From assembly GCA_030603505.1 (NCBI GenBank), contig JAUVXQ010000004.1, positions 1 to 35,844 of the forward strand: DNA of 35,844 nucleotides. The letters run 5' to 3'. A program made the translations under genes and the position numbers. This stretch comes from Candidatus Heimdallarchaeota archaeon. Lineage in GTDB: Archaea > Asgardarchaeota > Heimdallarchaeia > Heimdallarchaeales > Heimdallarchaeaceae. The notes under the pieces were generated by a model, which saw only the letters and a program-made list of their open reading frames with translations, was not told the DNA's origin and ran no database searches. This document shows, piece by piece, positions 17,542-24,899 of this stretch (within the stretch, counting starts at the first letter, position 1; each line of letters opens with the position of its first letter).

Positions 17542-17607
17542 TTAAAAATCGTTTGAATTGTGGTTTGTTTAAAGAAAACTTTTTAGCATATGTTAATCAT
17601 CTCTACT
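17542..17607 (+). promoter_or_regulatory. Orphan second copy of the fumarase promoter and leader
   Basis: Two blocks are identical to the region before the fumarase gene: TTAAAAATCGTTTGAATTGT (17542-17561, also 19152-19171) and AAAACTTTTTAGCATAT (17575-17591, also 19188-19204). In both copies the second block ends exactly 16 bases before an ATG. Here the ATG (17608) opens a frame of only 12 codons ending at 17646. The second block contains a TATA-like TTTTTAGCATA about 25 bases before the ATG. The copy lies between sir2 and an unrelated surface-protein gene that starts about 157 bases later. Confidence 0.7.
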
Positions 17608-17680
17608 ATGGATGATTCTAAACTTTCTAGAAAAAGTTTGGATTAAATTGTTCAATTGAGATAAGCAAACAATCCAAATT
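17608..17680 (+). other. Nested inverted repeats after the orphan promoter, possible small RNA
   Basis: A hairpin AAACTTT-CTAGAA-AAAGTTT (17620-17639) can extend by three pairs, one of them G-U, to 17617-17642. It overlaps a second inverted repeat, TTTGGATT (17637-17644) with AATCCAAA (17671-17678), whose loop contains AATTG-TT-CAATT. Only a 12-codon frame starts at 17608. The region could be a short structured RNA or the stump of a lost gene. Folding has not been computed. Confidence 0.3.
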
Positions 17681-17764
17681 GGGATTGACATCCACTTAAT
17701 TTCAACAATTTACAAACACCGCTTTACTTATGTAGTCCACCATAATTGAAAAGAAGGTTTGGTA

Positions 17765-18847
17765 ATGAAAAGGAAAAAAACATCTCTCATTTGTTTGTTC
17801 ACGTTCTTACTTGTTTCTTCTTTCTCAGTTCCTAAAATAAATCTAGTGAATAGTACTGGTATTCAGTCTGTTTATTCTTTAATTTCGATAGAACTAAATG
17901 GATTGACAAAGGACAATCTTACTGCCCAACTATTAATTTTCAATGAAACCAGTCAAACGTATGAGGAGAACGAAATTCTAAAAAATGAAATTATAGAGGA
18001 TTTGAACTGGTTATCACATCAAATCTCAGGTTTAGATGGCATTTTAGTCCATAATTTTAATGATACTGTGTTACCTGGTAAAGTAGATTTCTTGTTAGCA
18101 AATGTCTCTTATGATAACAACACTATGTATGAACAACTATCTAACATGATTGAATCTGATAATGATCGTTGGTGGTATGTAGAGTCAGTAGCTCCTTCAA
18201 TTATCCCTCCAGATGGACTTAATTCTGGCTATGCTTTTGCAATTCAAGGACCGCTTGATATCACAGAATTTCGGACATTTAATAAAAGCATACAAGATAA
18301 CGGTAATGTGACTATTTTAGACTTCAGATCAAAGGATGGGATTATTGCATCAAAATTCATAAATGATGGTGAAAAATGGGTAGAAAATAACGCATTTAGT
18401 GACATCCTTATTTCTAGCATTCTTTCACTAAAAAACATGATATTTGAAATTGATAATATTAGCATGAATTGGCCAAAATCAAATTGGGCTGAGGAAAAAG
18501 GTTTACCTCTTCTGCTTCTTCTGCCTCTTCTTAATCTTTCAGAACCATTAGTTTTTAATATTTCTAATGAAACGAATCGTTATGTTTCAGATTTTATGAA
18601 TTTAGGGGAAATTGGTATAAAGATTTATTGTAAGGATGATCTCACTGAAGGTGAAATTAGGATTGTTCATAAAGTCTTTGACACGATCATTGCTAGTAAC
18701 TGGTATATTAATAATTTTGTAGGGCTTTTATATTCAGGCAATAATATTGACTTCACATTCATAGTACTTGGTTTATCTACTCTTATTTTTGCATTAGTAA
18801 TACTACGTAGAAAAAAAAAGAGAGTAAAAACTACTGAAATACAATAG
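17765..18847 (+). CDS. Secreted, C-terminally membrane-anchored protein of unknown function
   Basis: No family recognised. The N-terminus MKRKKTSLICLFTFLLVSSFS is a classic signal peptide, and residues near 332-352 (FTFIVLGLSTLIFALVIL) followed by RRKKKR form a C-terminal membrane anchor with a positive inside stop, so the roughly 310-residue middle should face outside the cell. There are many N-glycosylation sequons (for example NETS, NDT, NVS, NMT-like sites), as expected for an archaeal surface protein. The frame also opens at TTG 17759; ATG at 17765 is preferred and has AGAAGG 6-11 bases upstream. It has the same overall architecture as the protein at 21392. The role is unknown. Confidence 0.8.
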   Translation: MKRKKTSLICLFTFLLVSSFSVPKINLVNSTGIQSVYSLISIELNGLTKDNLTAQLLIFNETSQTYEENEILKNEIIEDLNWLSHQISGLDGILVHNFNDTVLPGKVDFLLANVSYDNNTMYEQLSNMIESDNDRWWYVESVAPSIIPPDGLNSGYAFAIQGPLDITEFRTFNKSIQDNGNVTILDFRSKDGIIASKFINDGEKWVENNAFSDILISSILSLKNMIFEIDNISMNWPKSNWAEEKGLPLLLLLPLLNLSEPLVFNISNETNRYVSDFMNLGEIGIKIYCKDDLTEGEIRIVHKVFDTIIASNWYINNFVGLLYSGNNIDFTFIVLGLSTLIFALVILRRKKKRVKTTEIQ

Positions 18848-19150
18848 ATTGCTATTACTATTCACTTTTATTTTTTTTCAATACGAGCATGGTATCATAC
18901 AAAAATAGTTTGTATCTTTTCCTTACTAATTGTAAAGCAGTTGAAGAAAAAGATGTTAATATCAATGGGAAGAGGAATTCAACTCGTAAAACAAAAAAAT
19001 TGAGAGAAAAACTTCTTTTGGAGAAATAGTAATTGAAAACAAAGATGCAGATAATAAGAAGAGAAGAAAAAAATAGATGTTAATATGAGAGTAAATTCCC
19101 CACCAGATGAAGAATATTCTATATATGAATCTGAGAAGTAAGTATTTTAC
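18848..19150 (+). other. Intergenic region without a convincing gene
   Basis: A purine-rich stretch upstream of the fumarase promoter. It holds a 46-codon frame (ATG 18889 to TAG 19029) with a Lys-rich tail, an overlapping charged frame ending at a TAG near 19077, and an 18-codon frame at 19085-19141. None has a good promoter or recognised product. The adjoining charged fragments in different frames could be remains of a decayed gene. Confidence 0.35.
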
Positions 19151-19151
19151 T

Positions 19152-19220
19152 TTAAAAATCGTTTGAATTGTCTCGTGTTTAGACGTAAAAACTTTTTAGC
19201 ATATATCAATCTTCACAACT
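19152..19220 (+). promoter_or_regulatory. Promoter and upstream element of the fumarase operon
   Basis: Contains TTAAAAATCGTTTGAATTGT (19152-19171) and AAAACTTTTTAGCATAT (19188-19204), the latter with a TATA-like core about 25 bases before the ATG at 19221, so the mRNA is likely leaderless. Both blocks recur at 17542-17591. The upstream block is outside the core promoter and could be a regulator site. Confidence 0.65.
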
Positions 19221-19817
19221 ATGAAACACTATTTGACTACTCCAATTTCCCCAGAGGATTTAGTAACAATCAAGATAGGGGATATAGTGTACATAACGGG
19301 AATAATAATAACAGCTCGAGATGAAGCTCATTTAGAAGCTTTGAATCTTCATAAAGAAGGTAAAAAACCTCCGGTTGATTTTCAAGGTAATGGACTTTTT
19401 CACTGTGGTCCTGTTATGAAGAAAAATGAGCAAGGAGAATGGATTGTTGTAGCAGCTGGTCCTACTACTTCAGCTCGTATGGAAATCTTCCAAGATGAAT
19501 TCATCAAGGTTTTTCACCCAGGGATTATTATCGGTAAGGGTGGTATGGGTGATAGAACAGCAAAAGCTTGTCAAGAAGAAAAATGTGTTTATGGTTACTT
19601 TACAGGTGGTGCAGCATTACTCGCTGCTGATAGAATTACCAAAGTAAGAGATGTCTTCTGGTTTGAAGAACTAGGGATGCCAGAGTCACTCTGGGTCTAT
19701 GAAGTGGAAGATTTCGGTCCTTTAACTATTACAATTGATATTCATGGTGGTAATCTTACTGAAGAATGTATCAAAAACATCGCTAAAAATAAGGATAAAA
19801 TATTGCAGGAGTTGTAA
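19221..19817 (+). CDS. fumB: Class I fumarate hydratase, beta subunit
   Basis: C-terminal-type subunit of the oxygen-sensitive iron-sulfur fumarase, which interconverts fumarate and L-malate in the cytosol. It is 198 residues. Visible landmarks: YLTTPIS at the start, GIIITARDEAH near 26-36, FHCGPV near 58-63, AGPTTSARM near 76-84, and GKGGMGDRTAKAC near 104-116, all typical of the beta domain. It lies three bases ahead of the alpha gene, whose SD-like AGGAG sits inside its last codons, so the two are co-translated. The beta-alpha order is common in archaea. With the fumarate reductase operon at 24900 it supplies adjoining TCA steps. Confidence 0.95.
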   Translation: MKHYLTTPISPEDLVTIKIGDIVYITGIIITARDEAHLEALNLHKEGKKPPVDFQGNGLFHCGPVMKKNEQGEWIVVAAGPTTSARMEIFQDEFIKVFHPGIIIGKGGMGDRTAKACQEEKCVYGYFTGGAALLAADRITKVRDVFWFEELGMPESLWVYEVEDFGPLTITIDIHGGNLTEECIKNIAKNKDKILQEL

Positions 19818-19820
19818 ATA

Positions 19821-20699
19821 ATGGTAGATATAGCTCAAGTTATTGAAGATACAGCTGCTCAGTTATTAAAGATAGCAGTAACAAAATTGCCAAGTGAAGT
19901 AAAAGAAACTTTGTTGAAAGGAGAAGAAGAAACAGAGGGAACTCTAGGAAAATCGCAAATGCATGCAATTAATGAGAATGTAAGACTTGCTGAAACACAT
20001 AGTAAACCTATGTGTCAAGATACAGGTCTAGTAGCTTTCTTTGTAAAAATAGGTGATAATTTTCCGTTACGATCAGAAGTTAAGACCGCTCTCATAAAAG
20101 CGACAAAGAAAGCAACGCCCAATATTCCTCTTAGACCTAATGCTGTAGATGTGTTTAAAGGAAACACAAAAAACAATGTAGGGTTGAGAGGATATGTTCC
20201 TTGGTTCTACATAGACCTGGTAGAAGGAGATAATTTAGAGATAATCGCAATGCCAAAAGGTGGTGGTTCTTCTAATGTTGGAAAGATGAAAATGGTTCCA
20301 CCAGGGAAAGGGATTAAGGGAGTTAAAGCGTTTGTAGTAGAAGCAACAGCAGCAGCAGGACCTCTTGCTTGTCCACCCTATACTGTAGGAGTAGGTGTTG
20401 GGGGTGGGGAGGATATGTGCATGAATCTCGCAAAAAAAGCACTTTTAAGGCCATTATACCAGTATCATGAAGATGAGGAGATAGCTGAATTAGAAAAAGA
20501 ATTGGTAAAAACTTTGAACAAATTAGAGATAGGTGCAATGGGATTAGGTGAAGGACCTTCAGTTTTGGATGTTCATATGGAGTTTGCAGCAAGACATCCT
20601 GCATCTTTACCTGTTGGAGTCGTTATCTCCTGTTGGGCTTTAAGACACGCAGGCGCAACTGTTGACAAAGAAGGAAATGTTGAGTGGCATCCACATTAA
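19821..20699 (+). CDS. fumA: Class I fumarate hydratase, alpha subunit
   Basis: Carries the catalytic [4Fe-4S] cluster of the two-subunit fumarase. The three expected ligands are visible: C65 in MCQDTG, C184 in ACPPYT and C271 in ISCWALRHA, with spacing that matches E. coli FumA (105, 224, 318) apart from a short C-terminal deletion. Other landmarks are LRPNAVD at 104-110, MPKGGGSSN at 144-152 and GVGVGGGEDM near 190-199. At 292 residues it is of normal size. Only three bases separate it from fumB, and AGGAG at 19807-19811 serves as its ribosome site. It ends in a T-rich stretch (20699-20725) that probably stops transcription against the convergent gene. Confidence 0.96.
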   Translation: MVDIAQVIEDTAAQLLKIAVTKLPSEVKETLLKGEEETEGTLGKSQMHAINENVRLAETHSKPMCQDTGLVAFFVKIGDNFPLRSEVKTALIKATKKATPNIPLRPNAVDVFKGNTKNNVGLRGYVPWFYIDLVEGDNLEIIAMPKGGGSSNVGKMKMVPPGKGIKGVKAFVVEATAAAGPLACPPYTVGVGVGGGEDMCMNLAKKALLRPLYQYHEDEEIAELEKELVKTLNKLEIGAMGLGEGPSVLDVHMEFAARHPASLPVGVVISCWALRHAGATVDKEGNVEWHPH

Positions 20700-20726
20700 T
20701 TTTTTATCAACTTTTCTCTCTTTTCA
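20700..20726 (+). terminator. T-rich tract after the fumarase operon
   Basis: Just after the fumA stop the plus strand reads TTTTTTATC and then TTTTCTCTCTTTTC. Archaeal RNA polymerase stops at oligo-T tracts without a hairpin. The tract separates fumA from the convergent gene at 20731. Confidence 0.4.
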
Positions 20727-20730
20727 AGTT

Positions 20731-21198
20731 TCAATCACCTAAGTTTAGCTCGTGGTGACCTTTATACCATCCTTTCAGATATTTGGGTTTTAGTCTCAAT
20801 ATTGTGAAATCCGGATCTGTATAACCTTTTGGATAGTACATCACCCAATCATCGACCCAGATTTTTTCTTTTAACTCAATATCATCTATAATTTCAGCTT
20901 GTCCCTGTAACATTATTCCTTTTACTTCACTTGGAAGAGAATAGTAGATAGCAATATTGTTGTTTTCCTTTATTTGTTTCATCTTTATTGAAGAAGTGTT
21001 TGTTGAGATATAAACAGTCAGGGGATTTTCCTCATATTCTTCAATTACTTCTGCTGGATGGGGAAACTTTTCAGAACACCTTAAATTGAAAATTGCTCTT
21101 ATATGGGGATAACCATTTCTATCAATAGTTGCAAGATACGCACTGGAAGGTTTTGATAAAAGCTCTAGAGCTAATATTTCAATATCTTTTTTTGTCAT
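20731..21198 (-). CDS. Pyridoxamine 5'-phosphate oxidase-like flavoprotein
   Basis: A small split-barrel protein of the PNPOx/general stress protein 26 group, which bind FMN, heme or F420. The sequence ALELLSKPSSAYLATIDRNGYPHIRAIFNL and later VYISTNTSSIKMKQIKENNNIAIYYSL follow the family pattern (hydrophobic strand, Gly-x-Pro turn, then Ser/Thr and Lys contacts with the cofactor phosphate). The frame also opens at TTG 21261, but ATG at 21198 (155 residues) is preferred because a strong TATA box lies 19-30 bases upstream of it. The reaction is unknown; true PNPOx has extra C-terminal residues not evident here. Confidence 0.8.
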   Translation of the reverse strand: MTKKDIEILALELLSKPSSAYLATIDRNGYPHIRAIFNLRCSEKFPHPAEVIEEYEENPLTVYISTNTSSIKMKQIKENNNIAIYYSLPSEVKGIMLQGQAEIIDDIELKEKIWVDDWVMYYPKGYTDPDFTILRLKPKYLKGWYKGHHELNLGD

Positions 21199-21216
21199 GA
21201 TTAACCCACTTGATTT

Positions 21217-21228
21217 TCTTATAAAAAG
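21217..21228 (-). promoter_or_regulatory. TATA box deciding the start of the PNPOx-like gene
   Basis: The minus strand reads CTTTTTATAAGA 19-30 bases before ATG 21198. This spacing is that of a leaderless transcript and places the alternative TTG (21261) upstream of the promoter. Confidence 0.6.
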
Positions 21229-21391
21229 TAGTTTCTTGTTTCTAATAAAAATTATCCTCAAATTCTAAGCTAGGTGGTTTATTGTTAAAATTCTTGATCG
21301 AGGTTACGAGGAAGAAGCTGGGAACTAAAGTTTACTATCTCTATTTTACAGAAGATTTATTACATAATCTAAGCATATTATTATTAGGAAA

Positions 21392-22024
21392 ATGAGTGTA
21401 TTGAAATTAAGTAACACCAAATTTATAGTAATTGTTTCTATACTTTTATGGACATTTTTTTATCCTATTGGAACAGCTAATTCTAATACAAGAAATGCTT
21501 TGATTTTAAGCATTAATGATCTCTCTTGGGAATTCAGAAGACATGATGAAAATAAAGCTACGTTTCTTATAACATTAAATGTTTCTATTGAAAATACTTC
21601 ATCAAGTAATATTGAATTGGAATTTGCTAATGGTTGTACATTTGATGTTGATATATATGCTAGATTAGAGGATAAATCGATTGAATTTCGTATGGCTCCT
21701 GAAGGTTGTACTCAAGCTATAGAAATTCTTACATTTTGTCCAGGTACAACAAATATGACAGATGGATTATTTATATATTTAGACTCATCAAGCTTAAGAG
21801 AACTTCCGAACGGTTATTACGAGATAATTTTTGGTAAAGCTCAATCTCGATATAGAGCTGAAATTGCAGATGCAGCTAGAGCCTATCTATACATATACGA
21901 TGGTGGTTATAGTATTTCTTACAATGTAAAACCAGAAAACTGGGTATCATTATCATTCATCCCAATTCTAATAGCATTTTCATTGGTAGCTGTAGGAGTG
22001 ATAACTCGAAGAAGAAATTCCTAA
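21392..22024 (+). CDS. Secreted, membrane-anchored protein of unknown function
   Basis: Not recognised. Residues about 9-28 (TKFIVIVSILLWTFFYPIGTA) form a signal peptide and residues about 187-205 (SFIPILIAFSLVAVGVI) a C-terminal membrane helix followed by TRRRNS, so the 155-residue middle should be outside. The middle is beta-rich, with NVSIENTSSSNIELEF looking like an immunoglobulin-like strand pair, and has three Cys (near 80, 105 and 113) that could form a disulfide. It has the same plan as the 17765 protein but no clear sequence match to it. TAGGAAA precedes the ATG. It ends 15 bases from the convergent radical SAM gene. Confidence 0.75.
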   Translation: MSVLKLSNTKFIVIVSILLWTFFYPIGTANSNTRNALILSINDLSWEFRRHDENKATFLITLNVSIENTSSSNIELEFANGCTFDVDIYARLEDKSIEFRMAPEGCTQAIEILTFCPGTTNMTDGLFIYLDSSSLRELPNGYYEIIFGKAQSRYRAEIADAARAYLYIYDGGYSISYNVKPENWVSLSFIPILIAFSLVAVGVITRRRNS

Positions 22025-22039
22025 TTTTAAAATATTAGA

Positions 22040-22984
22040 CTATTTGGGAAAAGCATATTTCGTGGTTGTATAGGTTTCTTTTATTTCGACTTTGCCATCA
22101 TTATATTTAGTTGCAAATTGCCCACAATTTGTTCCAATCTCATTTTCTTCGTATTCCCCAAAACTTATTTCAGCTTCAAATCCTCTTTTTATGAATTCTT
22201 GAACTAAAGGGAAGAATTCTGAATTTTCTTCTGTTATGCCACTTTTTATTTCATTTTTTACAACTTTGTTTGTTGGATTTATTGGAGTTAACTTAATCCA
22301 ATATTTTTCTGGGTTGAAATGTTTTCTCACGATTTCTGGATCTATCAATGAATCATCTGCAACTGCAAAATTTAGAGTTATTTTCCTATCTCCTTCTTTG
22401 AACCATTTTTCTCCGTACGACGCAATCTCACTTAAATTCCAAATTTTTGGAGAAATCCATCTATTTCTCTCTTCTTCGTTTGTAGAATGAATTGAGAACT
22501 GAAGTTGAAATTTCCCTTTAGGATATAAATGATCTTTAATTGTTATCAATCTGTTAAAGAACTCTTCAGAATTTTTTGGTGCGACAGTACTAATACATGG
22601 CATTAATCCTGGAGCTTCATACTTCTTAGGTAACTCTTCAAGAACTTCTAGAACATTTTCATTCAGAGCAGGTTCTCCCATTCTAGCAAATTGGACTTTA
22701 AATTTTTCAACTGGTACTTTTCCATCTGGGTATCGTGCTTTAATCATATAATCTATTTCCTCAAGCATCTCTTCTTTTGATACTTTCCCGTGGAAATACT
22801 CTCCAGCATCGCACATTAAACAACCGATAGGACAACCATACATTGTTGAGATAATTAGAACCCATTTTTTCTCCCTAGGGATGGGTGGTTGTAAACTCTC
22901 AACAAATTCTAGGACTTTGTCACCATTTTTGGCTACGTATAATATTGCTAAATCCTCTTTTCCATACTTACCTAGAAGTTCCAT
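22040..22984 (-). CDS. RlmN-like radical SAM protein
   Basis: Radical S-adenosylmethionine enzyme. The cluster-binding cysteines are C51, C55 and C58 in YGCPIGCLMC (CX3CX2C). Several segments resemble the rRNA/tRNA methyltransferase RlmN: ARMGEPALN (like MGMGEPLLN), FSIHSTNEEERN (like ISLHAPNDELRD), and the C-terminal NCGQFATKY, which matches the AACGQL segment holding the methyl-carrying Cys of RlmN. At 314 residues it is shorter than RlmN (about 350-380) and lacks the N-terminal helical domain, so the substrate may differ. It is the last gene of a three-gene operon with a flavin reductase-like protein (15-base gap) and an isochorismatase-like hydrolase. An RNA or small-molecule methylation is possible. 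Confidence 0.85.
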   Translation of the reverse strand: MELLGKYGKEDLAILYVAKNGDKVLEFVESLQPPIPREKKWVLIISTMYGCPIGCLMCDAGEYFHGKVSKEEMLEEIDYMIKARYPDGKVPVEKFKVQFARMGEPALNENVLEVLEELPKKYEAPGLMPCISTVAPKNSEEFFNRLITIKDHLYPKGKFQLQFSIHSTNEEERNRWISPKIWNLSEIASYGEKWFKEGDRKITLNFAVADDSLIDPEIVRKHFNPEKYWIKLTPINPTNKVVKNEIKSGITEENSEFFPLVQEFIKRGFEAEISFGEYEENEIGTNCGQFATKYNDGKVEIKETYTTTKYAFPK

Positions 22985-22999
22985 TGTAATCGTCCTTAA

Positions 23000-23890
23000 T
23001 TACTCCTTTTTTATTATTTCCATTGCTGCTTTCATTCCATCACCCATGGATATTGATACTTGTCGAAAATTGCCTAATTTTACATCTCCAACAAAGTAAA
23101 GACCAAAATCATCCTTTGGATTTTCATATTGTTGCACTAATTTAGAATCTAAGAAGCTGATATTTGGTTCTCTCCCTATAGCTACAAGGATATAATTAGA
23201 TGTAATCTGCTCTTCTCTTCCTTCATTCAAGATTGTTAAAATTATCTTATCATCTTCCATTTCTACTTTCATTGGTTCTCTGTCTTTCAGAAATGTGATA
23301 TTTTCTTGTTCCCTTACTCTTTCTTGCAGAACTGGTAGACTCTTTGTTTTCTGTTGTCTTTGTATAATTGTTATAAGATTCATTGATTTACATAAGTTGA
23401 GTGCATAATCATAAGCAACATCCCCACTTCCAATAATTGTTATTTTCTTATTAGCGATTACCTTCGATTTTAGATTGAAGATTTCATAAAAAAGTAAATT
23501 CTTCTCCCAGGCTTTTTCTTCTCCCTTAACGTTTAATTTTTTTGGTTTTGATCCTGTTCCAATTATAACTTGATCAGCTAATAGTCTGCTTTTTGAAGTT
23601 ATTATTTCATATTCATTCTTTAGTAAGGTAACTTTTTCGACTTTTTCTAGAATCACTTGAACATCATTTTTTTCTAATTGTTTTTGAATTAATGTAACAT
23701 AATCTTCTCCACTAATCCCTTCAGGAAAACCAAGTAAATTCTCTATTAAGTTCGCGTTTTTAATTGTCCCACCAATATTTTCGCTTAGAAGCATGGGTTT
23801 CATACCTGAGCGACTCAGTTGTATTGCTGCTGTAACACATGCTGGTCCCCCACCTATCAATACAATCCTAGTTTTCTTATTCTCTTTCAT
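23000..23890 (-). CDS. Thioredoxin reductase-like flavoprotein lacking the CXXC disulfide
   Basis: FAD- and pyridine-nucleotide-binding oxidoreductase of the low-molecular-weight thioredoxin reductase type, 296 residues. FAD site: LIGGGPACVTAA near 11-22. NAD(P) site: IIGSGDVAYDYAL near 151-163. FAD closure: GLYFVGDVKLGNFRQ near 264-278. Where thioredoxin reductases have CATC, this protein reads NLLFYEIFNL, with no cysteine pair. It therefore cannot reduce thioredoxin by the classical route and is more like TrxR-type ferredoxin/flavodoxin-NAD(P) reductases. It overlaps the end of the upstream isochorismatase-like gene by 14 bases and precedes the radical SAM gene by 15. It may pass electrons to that enzyme. 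Confidence 0.88.
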   Translation of the reverse strand: MKENKKTRIVLIGGGPACVTAAIQLSRSGMKPMLLSENIGGTIKNANLIENLLGFPEGISGEDYVTLIQKQLEKNDVQVILEKVEKVTLLKNEYEIITSKSRLLADQVIIGTGSKPKKLNVKGEEKAWEKNLLFYEIFNLKSKVIANKKITIIGSGDVAYDYALNLCKSMNLITIIQRQQKTKSLPVLQERVREQENITFLKDREPMKVEMEDDKIILTILNEGREEQITSNYILVAIGREPNISFLDSKLVQQYENPKDDFGLYFVGDVKLGNFRQVSISMGDGMKAAMEIIKKE

Positions 23891-24530
23891 TCAAAATCTC
23901 CTCCGAAGAAAGACATACACCAAAACCGTGTGAAACCGCTCTTATTGTTCCCAAATGAAGTTGTTCAGTATAGGTTGCTGTAGCATCTACAATAAAAAAA
24001 GATTCAAATCCCCGCATAAAAGCTTCCCTTAACGTTGTTTCACAACAAAGATGGGACATTACGCCAGTAATCAAAACTTGATTAATATCGCTCCTATTTA
24101 ATATATTTTCAAGATTGGTATCTATAAATGCACTATAATGATTCTTTGTTATCTTAGTTCCTTGACTTGTTTCTAATTCTTCAATGATTTCAGATTCTTT
24201 TTCATCAGCTGAAATACTATCTCTCCACCATAATTTCATTAAATCTTTTTCCTGATTGCTGGTAACATGTCTAGTAAAAACAATCAGTCTCTTCAAAGAT
24301 GTCATTTTTTTGATGATTCTCTGTATTGGTTCAATTATGCTTTGAGCTGAAGGTATGAATGCATGAGAGTTACTATTAGTAAAAACATTTTGCATATCGA
24401 GCACTAAAAGAGCTGCTTGTGTCAAATCCAATTTGAACATCTTTCGTGATTTAAGTATTTGGCTTTCCTTTAACCAAAAATCAATTCTTTCCTTCCGATT
24501 TGATGAAGTTAAATACAGCTCTTTTAGCAT
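23877..24530 (-). CDS. Isochorismatase-like cysteine hydrolase
   Basis: Cysteine hydrolase of the isochorismatase/nicotinamidase superfamily, 217 residues. The catalytic triad is visible: D45 in LLVLDMQN, K129 in ITKNHYSAF, and C162 (or C163) in MSHLCCETTLREA. A cis-peptide-like VMS sits before the Cys helix. A charged N-terminal extension of about 30 residues precedes the domain; the alternative ATG at 24440 (MFKLDLTQ) would remove it, and a TATA-like CTATAAATC near 24538-24547 is too close to ATG 24530 to drive a leaderless start there, so the true start is open. It is first of an operon with the TrxR-like and radical SAM genes. The substrate is unknown. Confidence 0.88.
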   Translation of the reverse strand: MLKELYLTSSNRKERIDFWLKESQILKSRKMFKLDLTQAALLVLDMQNVFTNSNSHAFIPSAQSIIEPIQRIIKKMTSLKRLIVFTRHVTSNQEKDLMKLWWRDSISADEKESEIIEELETSQGTKITKNHYSAFIDTNLENILNRSDINQVLITGVMSHLCCETTLREAFMRGFESFFIVDATATYTEQLHLGTIRAVSHGFGVCLSSEEILNERE

Positions 24531-24899
24531 ATAATCTGATTTATAGATAATCCATTATTGAAAGTTTTGTTATTAAGAAAATCCTCTATATAGATAAAAA
24601 TCATATATATTGCAATGTAATGAAAATGAAAAAACTACCTATGAACATTGATAACTTTGCTGTTTAGAGGACATTATTAGAAGGGTAAGCTTGCCTTACA
24701 TCTTCTGTAAAATAGATTTGAATCTAAAAAGTCAGTACAATTTGAAAGAGAATTTTCGATTATACGTGTGAAAATAGCATTATCAAACCAAAATACCTGA
24801 AATTAAATGTGATATATTACCTATAATTGTGGTCTATATTTAATTTCTTTTTGTAGAAAATAAAATTAAAAGAGGGTTAAGAAACCCAACTTATTGTTC
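24531..24899. other. Intergenic region with terminator, otherwise no gene seen
   Basis: This AT-rich 369-base stretch contains the promoter region of the gene at 24530 and the hairpin terminator of the large operon at 24874. The only frames are short, for example 15 codons from an ATG AAA ATG near 24620. No RNA gene or repeat was recognised. Confidence 0.5.
24850..24887 (-). terminator. Hairpin plus T-rich tail ending the kor-flx-hdr-tfr operon
   Basis: On the minus strand a GGGTT-TCTT-AACCC hairpin (24874-24887) begins 12 bases after the last stop codon and is followed by TCTTTTAATTTTATTTTC. This looks like a bacterial-style intrinsic terminator, although in archaea the T tract alone may be enough. 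Confidence 0.6.

Noticed and set aside
18889..19029. 46-codon open frame before the fumarase promoter
   Set aside because: No promoter or ribosome site, biased Lys-rich end and no known relative; treated as non-coding or a remnant.
20323..20604. 93-codon antisense frame inside fumA
   Set aside because: Shadow of a strongly conserved gene; its Leu/His-rich product is typical of antisense reading.
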